DNA of 42,956 nucleotides, from the NCBI GenBank assembly GCA_905235655.1, contig CAJOMA010000014.1:1-42956 (forward strand), given 5' to 3'. Every line of letters begins with the position of its first letter. The first letter of the stretch is position 1. A model generated the notes under the pieces. It was not told the DNA's origin, did not search any database, and saw nothing but the letters and a program-made list of their open reading frames with translations. The position numbers were made by a program, and so were the translations under genes. The stretch comes from an uncultured Oscillospiraceae bacterium (GTDB taxonomy: Bacteria; Bacillota; Clostridia; Oscillospirales; Oscillospiraceae). Of this stretch, positions 8,422 through 17,085 are shown piece after piece.

Positions 8422-9561
8422 ATGGTCAGCATCGTACCCTACATACCGAGAACAATCGTCGTTCATCTGGGGCCGCCGGATTCCTACGCCGCAAACATCG
8501 AAGTCCCCTTCAGCGATTATGTGAAAAACGTCGCCTCCAGCGAGGTCTATCCCACATGGGACGAAAGCGCGCTGCGGGCGAACATCCTCGCAATCACATC
8601 CTTCGCGCTGAATCGGTTTTATACCGAGTTTTACCGCAGCCGCGGCTACAATTTCGACATCACGTCCGCCACCGAGATCGACCAGAAATTCATCTACGGC
8701 AGGAACTATTTCGACACGATCACCGAGCTTGCAGACAGTCTTTACACCAGTTATATCCGGCGCGTCGGCTTCATTGAGCCGCTGGCAGCGAAATTCTGCA
8801 ACGGGACGACTGTCACCTGTGCGGGTTTGAGTCAGTGGGGCTCGCAGGACCTCGCACAGCAGGGCTTAAGCGCGACCCAGATATTGCGCAGATACTACGG
8901 GAACAACATCGAAATCGTCAGCAACGCGCCGGTGCGCGGCTATACGCCCTCCTACCCCGGCACGCCGCTGCGGATCGGCTCTCGCGGCGCAAAGGTGCTG
9001 CAGGCGCAGATCATTCTGAACCGGATCGGCAGAAATTATCCCGCGATCCCGCAGATTTTTCCTGAGGACGGCATCTTCGGCAGGCAGACAGAGGCGGCCG
9101 TACTGGCGCTGCAGCGAATCTTCAACCTGACGCCGGACGGCGTGATCGGCAGATCGACGTGGAATCAGATGGAGCAGCTATACGTCGCCGTTAACCGGCT
9201 CAACGAGCTGGAATCGCTGGGGCAGACCTATATTTCTTTCGATTGGAGTCCGCCGAACCGTCTGCAGTCGGGCAGCCGCGGTCAGCAGGTGCGGCAGCTT
9301 CAGTACATGCTGCAGGTGCTTTCGGACTATCTACCGACCGTGCCGAGGATCAGCATCGACGGCATTTTCGGACCGCAGACGCAGGCGGCAGTGAACGCGT
9401 ATCAACGCTTTGCCGGTCTGACGCCGGACGGCATTGTCGGTCCTGCGACGTGGAATTCCATGCGCAACCGAGTCGCGGGCATTCTGGGCACGACGGAGTC
9501 CTCGTTCCTGCAATACCCCGGACGGCCGCTGCGGCTGAACGACCGCGACAATAACATCTGA
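8422..9561 (+). CDS. SpoIID/LytB-like domain protein with two C-terminal peptidoglycan-binding (PG_binding_1) repeats; probable spore cortex/envelope protein
   Basis: N-term IVVHLGPPDSYAANIEVPFSDYVKNVASSEVYPTWDESALRANILAITSFALNR; repeats LRIGSRGAKVLQAQIILNRIG...DGIFGRQTEAAVLALQRIFNLTPDGVIGRSTWNQM and LQSGSRGQQVRQLQYML...DGIFGPQTQAAVNAYQRFAGLTPDGIVGPATWNSM. Confidence 0.8.
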   Translation: MVSIVPYIPRTIVVHLGPPDSYAANIEVPFSDYVKNVASSEVYPTWDESALRANILAITSFALNRFYTEFYRSRGYNFDITSATEIDQKFIYGRNYFDTITELADSLYTSYIRRVGFIEPLAAKFCNGTTVTCAGLSQWGSQDLAQQGLSATQILRRYYGNNIEIVSNAPVRGYTPSYPGTPLRIGSRGAKVLQAQIILNRIGRNYPAIPQIFPEDGIFGRQTEAAVLALQRIFNLTPDGVIGRSTWNQMEQLYVAVNRLNELESLGQTYISFDWSPPNRLQSGSRGQQVRQLQYMLQVLSDYLPTVPRISIDGIFGPQTQAAVNAYQRFAGLTPDGIVGPATWNSMRNRVAGILGTTESSFLQYPGRPLRLNDRDNNI

Positions 9562-9573
9562 CAGGAGGCAGGT

Positions 9574-10134
9574 ATGAATTCAGACATTCAGCAGGATTCT
9601 GTTCCGATCGGCGAATTGCAGGAGATGCTTCGCATGCTTGCGCCAAACAGCGGGCCGTTTGAGGAAGGCGTCTACGGAAGGCATACGCAGAAGGCTGTCG
9701 AGGATTTCCAGCGGACGCACGGCTTACGACCGACCGGCGTCACAGACAAGGAGACTTGGAACGCGCTGAAAAAAGCGTATGAAAATGAACGCATTGAGCG
9801 GCAGGCGGCAGCGCCGCTGGAGATCATCATGCAGCCGCATCAGGTCATGGAGAAGGGCTGCGACAACACGAACGTCTATCTGGTGCAGGCCATGATCAAG
9901 GCGCTTGACCGCTACATCCCCGAGCTTCCTGCGGTGGACGTCACCGGCAAACTGGACGCCAAGACGGAGCGCGCGATCAAATGGCTGCAGGCCTGCTGCG
10001 ATCTGCCGCAGAGCGGCGAAATTGACAAAAACACATGGCGATTCCTCGCCCACGAATATCGCTCCATGGTCGGAGACGGAACAGGCGCCTTCCCCGTGCG
10101 GCAGGTAACGCCGACGCCGATCCCCAAACAGTAA
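9574..10134 (+). CDS. Peptidoglycan-binding (PG_binding_1) domain protein
   Basis: IGELQEMLRMLAPNSGPFEEGVYGRHTQKAVEDFQRTHGLRPTGVTDKETWNAL and a second degenerate repeat (VYLVQAMIKALDRYIPELPAVDVTGKLDAKTERAIKWLQ). Confidence 0.8.
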   Translation: MNSDIQQDSVPIGELQEMLRMLAPNSGPFEEGVYGRHTQKAVEDFQRTHGLRPTGVTDKETWNALKKAYENERIERQAAAPLEIIMQPHQVMEKGCDNTNVYLVQAMIKALDRYIPELPAVDVTGKLDAKTERAIKWLQACCDLPQSGEIDKNTWRFLAHEYRSMVGDGTGAFPVRQVTPTPIPKQ

Positions 10135-10136
10135 TC

Positions 10137-10166
10137 GAAGGGCGCGTTGAAAATAACGCGCCCTTC
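10137..10166. terminator. Bidirectional-type terminator hairpin
   Basis: GAAGGGCGCGTT-gaaaat-AACGCGCCCTTC. Confidence 0.6.
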
Positions 10167-10178
10167 TGCAATGACTGA

Positions 10179-10871
10179 TTATGTTTTATCCGCAACGAGC
10201 GCGCAGGCGCAGAAGCCCTCCTCCAACTGGAAGCAGTAGACCCGAACCGGCCCTTGCCCCGTCTTGAAATCCTCGATCACCCTTTGACCGCCGTGCAGCG
10301 CGATATCCGAAAAGGTGATCAGCCATTTCCGTTCGCCCCGCGGGAAAACGTCATAATAGGTGTGATTGACCAGACTTTCTCTGTCGATCTGCTCAAATTC
10401 CTCCATCGCCTTGTTGCAGTAACGGAACATGAAATCAATGCCGTGCCCGTCTATGCCGAAAACCAGCTCGATGATGCAGAACGGCAGCGGGAAATTGTCC
10501 ATGATGGTAAAGCGGCTGACCAGCGGCGCCGTTGTCTGCGGCGTAGCCAGTCGGCGGTTGATCATCGTCTTGTTGCGTGAGTGTTCGCCCGGCGTGCGCA
10601 CTCTGCCGCGGAAAACGCGGCCGTCGGTCATCGTGTAGCAGCCTCTGTCCACATTGACAACCTGCAGCTCGTTCACCGCGACGCCCTTGTTGACGCTCAG
10701 AATTCTCATGCCCTGCAAGCCTGCGATCACGGTTTTCAGCGGTGTAAAGGTGCGGACGCTGCGGCCGTCGGTCAGATAAACGACGGTTTTTCCTTCCTCG
10801 CGCACCAAATACAGGATTTCTTTCGGGATGATTTGATTTTTCCTGAAGAATTTATCTAATTGAATTGACAT
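10179..10871 (-). CDS. LytTR-like DNA-binding domain protein with C-terminal PAS-like domain
   Basis: N-term IPKEILYLVREEGKTVVYLTDGRSVRTFTPLKTVIAGLQGMRILSVNKGVAVNELQVVNVDRGCYTMTDGRVFRGRVR (LytTR pattern); C-term CIIELVFGIDGHGIDFMFRYCNKAMEEFEQIDRESLVNHTYYDVFPRGE...WLITFSDIALHGG (PAS pattern). Confidence 0.75.
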   Translation of the reverse strand: MSIQLDKFFRKNQIIPKEILYLVREEGKTVVYLTDGRSVRTFTPLKTVIAGLQGMRILSVNKGVAVNELQVVNVDRGCYTMTDGRVFRGRVRTPGEHSRNKTMINRRLATPQTTAPLVSRFTIMDNFPLPFCIIELVFGIDGHGIDFMFRYCNKAMEEFEQIDRESLVNHTYYDVFPRGERKWLITFSDIALHGGQRVIEDFKTGQGPVRVYCFQLEEGFCACALVADKT

Positions 10872-10959
10872 TTTGCACGCCTCGCGGTCGTTTTTTGTTT
10901 TATTGTATCACAAACTGTCGTTTATTTCAAACAATATTTTCATTCAAAGGAAAATCATG

Positions 10960-11871
10960 TTACATTCGATCAATCCGGTTAAGCAAAGCGCATAGATTCT
11001 CCTCCGAATATTCAATCTCCGCCGAATACTCCCGCGCGATCTCGATCAGCGCTTCGCGCCCGCCGCCTTCCGATGTCCAAATATCACCGATCAGCTTGCA
11101 GCTCAAAACGGCGAATATCGCTCTTCCCGCGAGGTCGCCGTCATAGACCGCGCCCGCTAAATGGCGGTAAAGGAAATAGACGCAGAGCTGTTCCTCCGCA
11201 ACGGGATCGGGCGCGAAGGCAGAGCGCGCTCCGTTTCGCAGGGCGTCGAGCCGCCGCTCCCAGCGCGGGTCGAGCCGCTCCAGACCGGAAAGGAAGTCCG
11301 CCCACTGCGCGTTAGACAGCTTCGGCAGACTTCCCCGAACCGCGGCAAGGATCGCGTCGTAGCGCGCTTGGAGCGGCTTGCCGCGATCCTGCATCAGCGC
11401 GATCAGCTTCGCGCGCAGACGGAGGATTTCCTCTTCCTCCGGAAGAAGCGTTTCCTCTCCGGACGCAAGGAGGCGTGTCTTTCCCTCCCTTGTCAGGATC
11501 AGCCTCGCGGCCGCCTCGCAGCAAAGCCCGATGCCGAGCTCCGTCCGGTCGGAAAAGAAATTCCGAAAGCGGGGATGATCCGTGCAGATCTGGCACAGCC
11601 GCTCTTCACCCAGCGCAGGGATCAGCTCGCAGAGGTTCTTTGCGTTCAGGAAGGGACAGCTCTCATCCTCGCGCAGGCGAAAATGCGCCGTGCCGTCCGC
11701 GTCGATCTCAATTGCACAGCGCAGACGCTCGCCTGTTTCCCCCGGCAGTGCTTGATAGTACGCAAGCGTCGCCTCGTCAATATCAATTTCCCAGCCGCGG
11801 CAGCAGGTGTGCCTGCAATCGCCTGCGGTGCAGTGAAATTCGTCGTAATAATCCGGCCGTATCTCTTTCAT
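10960..11871 (-). CDS. FliB-like lysine-N-methylase (flagellin lysine-N-methylase family)
   Basis: MKEIRPDYYDEFHCTAGDCRHTCCRGWEIDID...CPFLNAKNLCELIPALGEERLCQICTDHPRF Cys-rich signature. Confidence 0.8.
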   Translation of the reverse strand: MKEIRPDYYDEFHCTAGDCRHTCCRGWEIDIDEATLAYYQALPGETGERLRCAIEIDADGTAHFRLREDESCPFLNAKNLCELIPALGEERLCQICTDHPRFRNFFSDRTELGIGLCCEAAARLILTREGKTRLLASGEETLLPEEEEILRLRAKLIALMQDRGKPLQARYDAILAAVRGSLPKLSNAQWADFLSGLERLDPRWERRLDALRNGARSAFAPDPVAEEQLCVYFLYRHLAGAVYDGDLAGRAIFAVLSCKLIGDIWTSEGGGREALIEIAREYSAEIEYSEENLCALLNRIDRM

Positions 11872-12434
11872 TCTCTCACACAGACTGTTCTCATCAAATC
11901 AAGGTCATACGTGCGCAGAAAGCGGCTGAGCCGCAGGCCGTCCTTCCGACAGCGGCAGAAAATCTCCGCGCAGGCGTGCGCGTCGCTCGACGCCTGATGG
12001 TGATCGAGCCCGATGCCGAGATAGTCGCTGACGGTATTCAGCCTGTGGTTCATCAACTGCGGATAGCAGGCTCTCGCCATGCGGCAGGTATCGGCGTAGC
12101 GGACGCGCGGCTTCCAGGCGATCTCATAGGCGCGCAGGCATTTTGCCAGCACGCCCAGATCGAACGGCGCGTTGTGCGCCAGCAGGACGCCGCTCGACAT
12201 CAGCGGCTCGATCAGCTCCCAAATCTGTGCAAAATTCGGCGCATCCTCGACAAGATACGGTGATATCCCCGTCAGTTGGACGTTGAAGCGGTCAAAATGC
12301 GTCTCCGGGTTGATCAGCGTGTCAAACTCGCGGACGATCTCGTTGTCCTCGATCACGGAAATGCCGATCGAACTCATGCGGTGGTTGAAGCTGTTCGGCG
12401 TTTCCACGTCGAAAGCGATAAATCTCTCTGTCAT
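11868..12434 (-). CDS. 3'-5' exonuclease (DnaQ/DNA polymerase III epsilon-like)
   Basis: MTERFIAFDVETPNSFNHRMSSIGI (ExoI DxE), LLAHNAPFDLGVL (ExoII), HQASSDAHACAEIF (ExoIII). Overlaps the FliB-like gene by 4 bp. Confidence 0.88.
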   Translation of the reverse strand: MTERFIAFDVETPNSFNHRMSSIGISVIEDNEIVREFDTLINPETHFDRFNVQLTGISPYLVEDAPNFAQIWELIEPLMSSGVLLAHNAPFDLGVLAKCLRAYEIAWKPRVRYADTCRMARACYPQLMNHRLNTVSDYLGIGLDHHQASSDAHACAEIFCRCRKDGLRLSRFLRTYDLDLMRTVCVRE

Positions 12435-12493
12435 GCGCTCCACTCCTATCTACTGCATTATACCACAGCAGAGAGAAAAGCGAAAGCGCGAAT

Positions 12494-13090
12494 TTACCGG
12501 TCGACCGCCGGATTGAGATAGTATACGTTCTTCTCGTTCAGCCGCTCGCGCAGCTTCTGAATCGCCTCGCCGAAGCGCTGGAAATGGACGACCTCCCGCT
12601 CGCGCAGGAATTTGATCACGTCGTTCACATCCGGATCGTCAGACAGGCGCAGGATATTGTCATAGGTGGTGCGCGCCTTCTGCTCCGCCGCGAGATCTTC
12701 TGTCAGATCGGTGATCGGGTCGCCCTTGACCTGCATGGTCGCCGCCGTCCACGGCGTGCCGGAGGCAAACTGCGGATAGACGCCCTGCGTGTGGTCGACA
12801 AAATACGCGGCAAAGCCGTCCGCGCGCTGCTGCTCCGGCGTGAGATTCTTCGTGAGCTGGTGGACGATCGCGCCGACGATCTCCAGATGTCCTAATTCCT
12901 CCGTGCCGATGTCGGTCAGCAGACCCTTCTGCTCCGCGTAAGGCATCGAAAACCGCTGCGACAGATACCGCAGCGATGCGCCGAGCTCCCCGTCTGGTCC
13001 ACCGTATTGACTGATTATGATACTCGCGAGCTTCGGATTCGGTCTTGCGATCTTGACCGGATACTGCAGCTTCTTTTCATAGACAAACAT
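12494..13090 (-). CDS. cotJC: Manganese-catalase family spore coat protein CotJC
   Basis: MFVYEKKLQYPVKIARPNPKLASIIISQYGGPDGELGASLRYLSQRF...DIGTEELGHLEIVGAIVHQL; directly downstream of cotJAB. Confidence 0.93.
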   Translation of the reverse strand: MFVYEKKLQYPVKIARPNPKLASIIISQYGGPDGELGASLRYLSQRFSMPYAEQKGLLTDIGTEELGHLEIVGAIVHQLTKNLTPEQQRADGFAAYFVDHTQGVYPQFASGTPWTAATMQVKGDPITDLTEDLAAEQKARTTYDNILRLSDDPDVNDVIKFLREREVVHFQRFGEAIQKLRERLNEKNVYYLNPAVDR

Positions 13091-13096
13091 ACGCCC

Positions 13097-13573
13097 TTAC
13101 GCCTCCTTCTGATTTGCTTCATATTCCCACGGCCACGGATCGCTCATCCAGTCGTAGGTCTCGCCCTCCGCCGCTGCTATCATCGTCAGCGGGCCGTATT
13201 GCGCCTCATAGACCGCCTTGCCCTCCTTGTGGAGTCTGGCGTAGGACTGAAACAGCTCAAATGCTTCCCGATCGTCCTTATGCGTATCCAGATAGAGCCC
13301 AAGCTCCGTGAGGGCAAAGCCCAACGCCTGCAGCTCATGCAGGGGCGTATCGTCGAGCGGGACGTCGTTGGTCATGCCCATGAACGGCAGATCGAGCCCC
13401 GGGAACAGCGTGCCGCGCACTACGCCGTTTTTGGCGGGATAGGTCGCGGGGTTATTCTGCTGATAAGGAACGTAGGGATTCGCCAGCGGCGCGCAGGCGG
13501 GCAGGATGCCAAAGCCGGGATCGCCCGTCTCCCTATTCTGCCGCCGCGCCATCTGCTGTGTTCTCATTTCCAA
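13097..13573 (-). CDS. Fused CotJA-CotJB spore coat protein
   Basis: One continuous frame: CotJA-like YVPYQQNNPATYPAKNGVVRGTLFPGLDLPF followed by CotJB-like LHELQALGFALTELGLYLDTHKDDREAFELFQSYARLHKEGKAVYEAQYGPLT...DPWPWEYE. GGAGG supports TTG start at 13573 (or ATG at 13567); ORF-track start 13687 overlaps the next gene. Confidence 0.82.
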   Translation of the reverse strand: MEMRTQQMARRQNRETGDPGFGILPACAPLANPYVPYQQNNPATYPAKNGVVRGTLFPGLDLPFMGMTNDVPLDDTPLHELQALGFALTELGLYLDTHKDDREAFELFQSYARLHKEGKAVYEAQYGPLTMIAAAEGETYDWMSDPWPWEYEANQKEA

Positions 13574-13649
13574 AGCAATTACCTCCTTCGGGGAATGCTC
13601 CCCTGTTCCAAGGTATGCCGTGGCGTTTCGGTCTGTTCCGACAAAAAAA

Positions 13650-13674
13650 GAAGCCTTCTCAATCGGAAGGCTTC
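13650..13674 (-). terminator. Terminator of NUDIX gene (overlaps its 3' end)
   Basis: GAAGCCTTC-tcaatcg-GAAGGCTTC with A-run on the + strand (T-run on minus). Confidence 0.75.
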
Positions 13675-14120
13675 CAGTTTGCAACAAGATCGCTGTGCGT
13701 TACGACAATATCGAGTTCTTTCAGCTCCTCTGGTGAGAAAAAACGCAGCTCGCCGGACTCCTTGCTCGGCTTCAAAGCAGGCGGGCGGTCGAGCTTTGCG
13801 CGAAACAGCACGATAATCATGCGCCAGACCGTGCCGTCGCGGTAGCTTGCGATGCGGTCGTCATCGACCACGCGGAGCTGTTCAAACGCCGTTTCCGGCA
13901 GGAAAATGCCGGTTTCCTCGCGGACTTCCCGCGCGATTCCCTGCGCGTAACGCTCCGCGTTGCGCAGTCTGCCGCCGATCAGTCCCCACTGCCCGCAGTC
14001 CCAACGGCGCTCCAGCAGGAGTTTTCCGTCGTACTCGAGCAGGACGTTCGTGCCGATGTGCGTCGGGCTGTTCGGCTTCGGCGCGTTCGGATCGTTCCGA
14101 TAATACGTTCCGACTGACAT
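13659..14120 (-). CDS. NUDIX hydrolase
   Basis: Nudix box GGRLRNAERYAQGIAREVREETGI. Confidence 0.88.
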   Translation of the reverse strand: MSVGTYYRNDPNAPKPNSPTHIGTNVLLEYDGKLLLERRWDCGQWGLIGGRLRNAERYAQGIAREVREETGIFLPETAFEQLRVVDDDRIASYRDGTVWRMIIVLFRAKLDRPPALKPSKESGELRFFSPEELKELDIVVTHSDLVANWKPSD

Positions 14121-14135
14121 GCAATTCCTCCGTTT

Positions 14136-15161
14136 CTATAGAATATCGCGGAGCTTTTGCACCTGTTCCTTCGTCGTCGCCCAACTTGTAACGAGGCGGA
14201 TGACGGTGTGGGTTTCGTCGAACTTTTCCCAAAAGCTGTAGGCAACTTGCGAAGAAATGCGTTTTAGGTCGTCGTCCGGCACGATCAGGAATTGTTGATT
14301 GGTCGGCGTTTCCTTCCAGACGCGGCAGCCCTTTTCGCGGTAGATTTCTTTCATTTCCTCCGCGCGGTCGATCGCGTTCTTTGCGATTTTGAAATAGAGA
14401 TCATCCGTGAAGAGCGCGTCGAACTGCAGACCCAGCACACGCCCCTTTGCCAGCAGCGCGCCGTGTTGTTTCGCTCGTGTCAGGAAATGCCTCGGCATAT
14501 TTCCGCGCGGGAACACGACCGCTTCGCCGCACAGCGCGCCGAGCTTCGTGCCGCCGATATAGAACACGTCGCATAGCTGCGCAAGCACCGGCAGGGTCAG
14601 ATCGCAGGCGCGGCTCATCAGTCCGTAACCGAGGCGCGCCCCGTCGATGAACAACGGCAAATCGTATTTGCGGCAGACTGCATGCAATTCTGTCAACTCC
14701 GCCTTGCTGTAAAGGGTGCCGAGCTCGGTCGGGAAGGAAAGATAGACCATGCCGGGGCATACCATGTGTTCATGGCTGTCATCGCCGAAAAAGCGTTCCA
14801 TCATCGCTTTCAGATCAGCCGCGCAGAGCTTACCGTCGTGTGACGGCAGCTCCAGCACCTTATGCCCCGAAAATTCGATCGCGCCGGCTTCGTGGAGGGC
14901 GATATGCGCCGTCTGCGCGGCGATTGCGCCCTCGTAACGCTGCAAAAGCGCGTCGATTACGACCTGATTGGTCTGCGTGCCGCCGGTCAGAAAGAAAACC
15001 TCTGCATTCGGGCAGTCGCAGGCAATCTTGATCTTTTCCTTTGCCGCCGCGCAGTAGTCGTCCAAGCCGTAGCCCGTCTGCGGCTCCAAATTTGTTTCCG
15101 TCAGCCGCTGCAGGAGCATCGGATGCGCGCCGACGTTATAATCATTTTCAAAAGACAGCAT
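14136..15161 (-). CDS. Low-specificity L-threonine aldolase / beta-eliminating lyase (PLP)
   Basis: MLSFENDYNVGAHPMLLQRL...FFLTGGTQTNQVVIDALL...LPLFIDGARLGYGL...CDVFYIGGTKLGALCGEAVV. Confidence 0.9.
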   Translation of the reverse strand: MLSFENDYNVGAHPMLLQRLTETNLEPQTGYGLDDYCAAAKEKIKIACDCPNAEVFFLTGGTQTNQVVIDALLQRYEGAIAAQTAHIALHEAGAIEFSGHKVLELPSHDGKLCAADLKAMMERFFGDDSHEHMVCPGMVYLSFPTELGTLYSKAELTELHAVCRKYDLPLFIDGARLGYGLMSRACDLTLPVLAQLCDVFYIGGTKLGALCGEAVVFPRGNMPRHFLTRAKQHGALLAKGRVLGLQFDALFTDDLYFKIAKNAIDRAEEMKEIYREKGCRVWKETPTNQQFLIVPDDDLKRISSQVAYSFWEKFDETHTVIRLVTSWATTKEQVQKLRDIL

Positions 15162-15250
15162 GCGTTTTCCTCCCTTGCAGGAATTATATGGGAATATTAT
15201 ATCCTGCCCGCCGCAATTGCACAAGTATAGATTTGCAAAAATCTACAGTC

Positions 15251-15434
15251 TTGTCATTGCGAGGCGCAAAGCGCCGTGGCAATCTGTCCGTCGCAAGTTT
15301 GGCGCTTGCATTGTACTACGTGGAAGTGCTGGGGATCGGAATACGCGAAACGTTAATCGCTTCGTATCACGGAAAAGCGTCCTGCGTCGATACGCACAGA
15401 TTGCCACGGTTTGCTCCGCAAACCTCGCAATGAC
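15251..15434. repeat. MITE-like element, copy A (~184 bp)
   Basis: Left TGTCATTGCGAGG-cgcaaagcg-CCGTGGCAATCTGT and right ACAGATTGCCACGG-tttgctccgcaaa-CCTCGCAATGACA; terminal inverted repeats, each with an internal palindrome. Confidence 0.85.
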
Positions 15435-15474
15435 AGGATCGCCGTTCCGCTGACAATCTGGATGCCCACGAAAA

Positions 15475-15507
15475 ATGCACCGCAGTGCTGCGGTGCATTT
15501 TTCAGAA
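15475..15507. terminator. Terminator hairpin 3' of serpin gene
   Basis: GAAAAATGCACCGCA-gtgc-TGCGGTGCATTTTTC, near perfect palindrome. Confidence 0.75.
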
Positions 15508-15519
15508 AACATTTTTGAT

Positions 15520-16992
15520 TCATACGTTCGGGTGATTGACGATACCGATGAAGAGCGGCAGGCCGTCCGTGCCGGTGATTGCAAAGATAAAGGGGCGGTC
15601 GAGGATGAAGTCCGCTTCATCCTCGGGCGGCATGGCAGCAGTGGCTTCGACCATAACGATCGTGTATGCCGCTGCCTTGCAGCCCTCCTCGTCGGTTACG
15701 ACCCTTGCACCGTGGAGCACCTTTTCAACGAAAAAGCCCTTCGGGTTCAGCGCAAGCGGAGAGAAGTCCGCCTTTTCCGGGTCAAAGACGTCGGTCACGC
15801 CGAGGTCCTGCAGTATAAGCGATGCGTTGATCTGCGCTTCAATATCAAACTTCACGATCTGCTTGTTCACGGTCAGATACTTCTGATTCTCCCATGCGCC
15901 GTTAGAAAGCAGGAAGGACAACGTCTGCGGATCGTTCAGCAACTCTTCCGGCGTCACGCCCTCGTCCGGCAGGAGAAACCACATTCTGCCGCCGCTCTCA
16001 AACGTCTGTCCGATCGCAGAGAAATGATCCGCCCAATAGTAGTTGCCCGGCTCGCTCTGATACATCATCCGGCATGGCTCGTCGCCGTCGAGCGCGTGGA
16101 ACACGCCGTCCTTCGTATTAGATTTAGAGAAGCCGTAATCCCATTTTGCATGGAAACAGAGGGTGGAAACCAGCGCCGCCACGGTATCGGGGTCCAGCTT
16201 CAGCTCGTCGATTTGATTCTTCAGCAAATTATCGGTCTGCTCGTTCATCCAGTTGTGCAGAAGCTGATCCATCTGCTCCGAGCCCATTGCGCCGTAATAG
16301 GAAGAGGCGAAATACTTCTGTGCAAGCAGATCGAGCGTCTCCTGTCGGAATATCACATTCTCGTTGAGCCAGAGGGAGTTTGCAAAGAGCGTTTTTGCCA
16401 TACCGTCGTCGCGGTAGTTCGCGTTCCAGATCGCGTTGACGCGGGTGCGAAGCGTGTCCATGTCCGAAACGCCCATCAGATCAAGAATCTGCGCTCTGCC
16501 CTCTCCATCCGCCGTTTCTGCGAGCATAGCGAGAGCCATGTAAATATTGATCGGGGAATAGAGTGCGTTTTCGCCCTCCGCGCCGCCGAGGAACTTAGGG
16601 AGGGTCGCCTTGATAAAGCCTCTCAGCTCCTGTACGTCGTAATCGTCGCGGTATTGCGTCTGCTCGCGCAGAGAAAGCGTCCATTGCGTCAGCGCGTCGT
16701 CGTCACCCATGCCAAACGTGTTCGGATCGTTTCCGCTGTCCGCCATATACGGGTACTTGACCATCTCCGGGTACTGCGCCAGCGCGAGGGTGTGCGCGTC
16801 GATCACCTGCGGATCGAGCGGCGGTTCCTGAACGGGCGGTGCTTCCGTCGTCCCGACAGGTTCAGTCGGCGACGCGAGCGTCTGCGTCCCGGTCGCGTCG
16901 GGTGAGCCGACCGCCGGATTCGCGCAGGCGCAGAATAACACAGCGACCGCCAGCACAGCGGCGATCATGCCGATCGTTTTTTTATTGTCCAT
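15520..16992 (-). CDS. Serpin family protein, predicted lipoprotein
   Basis: Lipobox AVLFCACANP; serpin core NALYSPINIYMALAMLAETADGEGRAQIL, ...ANSLWLNE, hinge/RCL TDEEGCKAAAYTIVMVEATAAMPPEDEADFILDRPFIFAITGTDGLPLFIGIVNHP. Confidence 0.92.
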   Translation of the reverse strand: MDNKKTIGMIAAVLAVAVLFCACANPAVGSPDATGTQTLASPTEPVGTTEAPPVQEPPLDPQVIDAHTLALAQYPEMVKYPYMADSGNDPNTFGMGDDDALTQWTLSLREQTQYRDDYDVQELRGFIKATLPKFLGGAEGENALYSPINIYMALAMLAETADGEGRAQILDLMGVSDMDTLRTRVNAIWNANYRDDGMAKTLFANSLWLNENVIFRQETLDLLAQKYFASSYYGAMGSEQMDQLLHNWMNEQTDNLLKNQIDELKLDPDTVAALVSTLCFHAKWDYGFSKSNTKDGVFHALDGDEPCRMMYQSEPGNYYWADHFSAIGQTFESGGRMWFLLPDEGVTPEELLNDPQTLSFLLSNGAWENQKYLTVNKQIVKFDIEAQINASLILQDLGVTDVFDPEKADFSPLALNPKGFFVEKVLHGARVVTDEEGCKAAAYTIVMVEATAAMPPEDEADFILDRPFIFAITGTDGLPLFIGIVNHPNV

Positions 16993-17085
16993 TTTTCATG
17001 CTCCTTTCGGTATTCTCACCTGTTTGACGCATAATAAAGCAAAAAGTTTCATGCTGCGGCGAAAAAAATCGTCACAGCATGATAA

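Noticed and set aside
15475-16905. 476-aa plus-strand ORF opposite the serpin
   Set aside because: Antisense to a well-supported serpin; begins inside a terminator hairpin.
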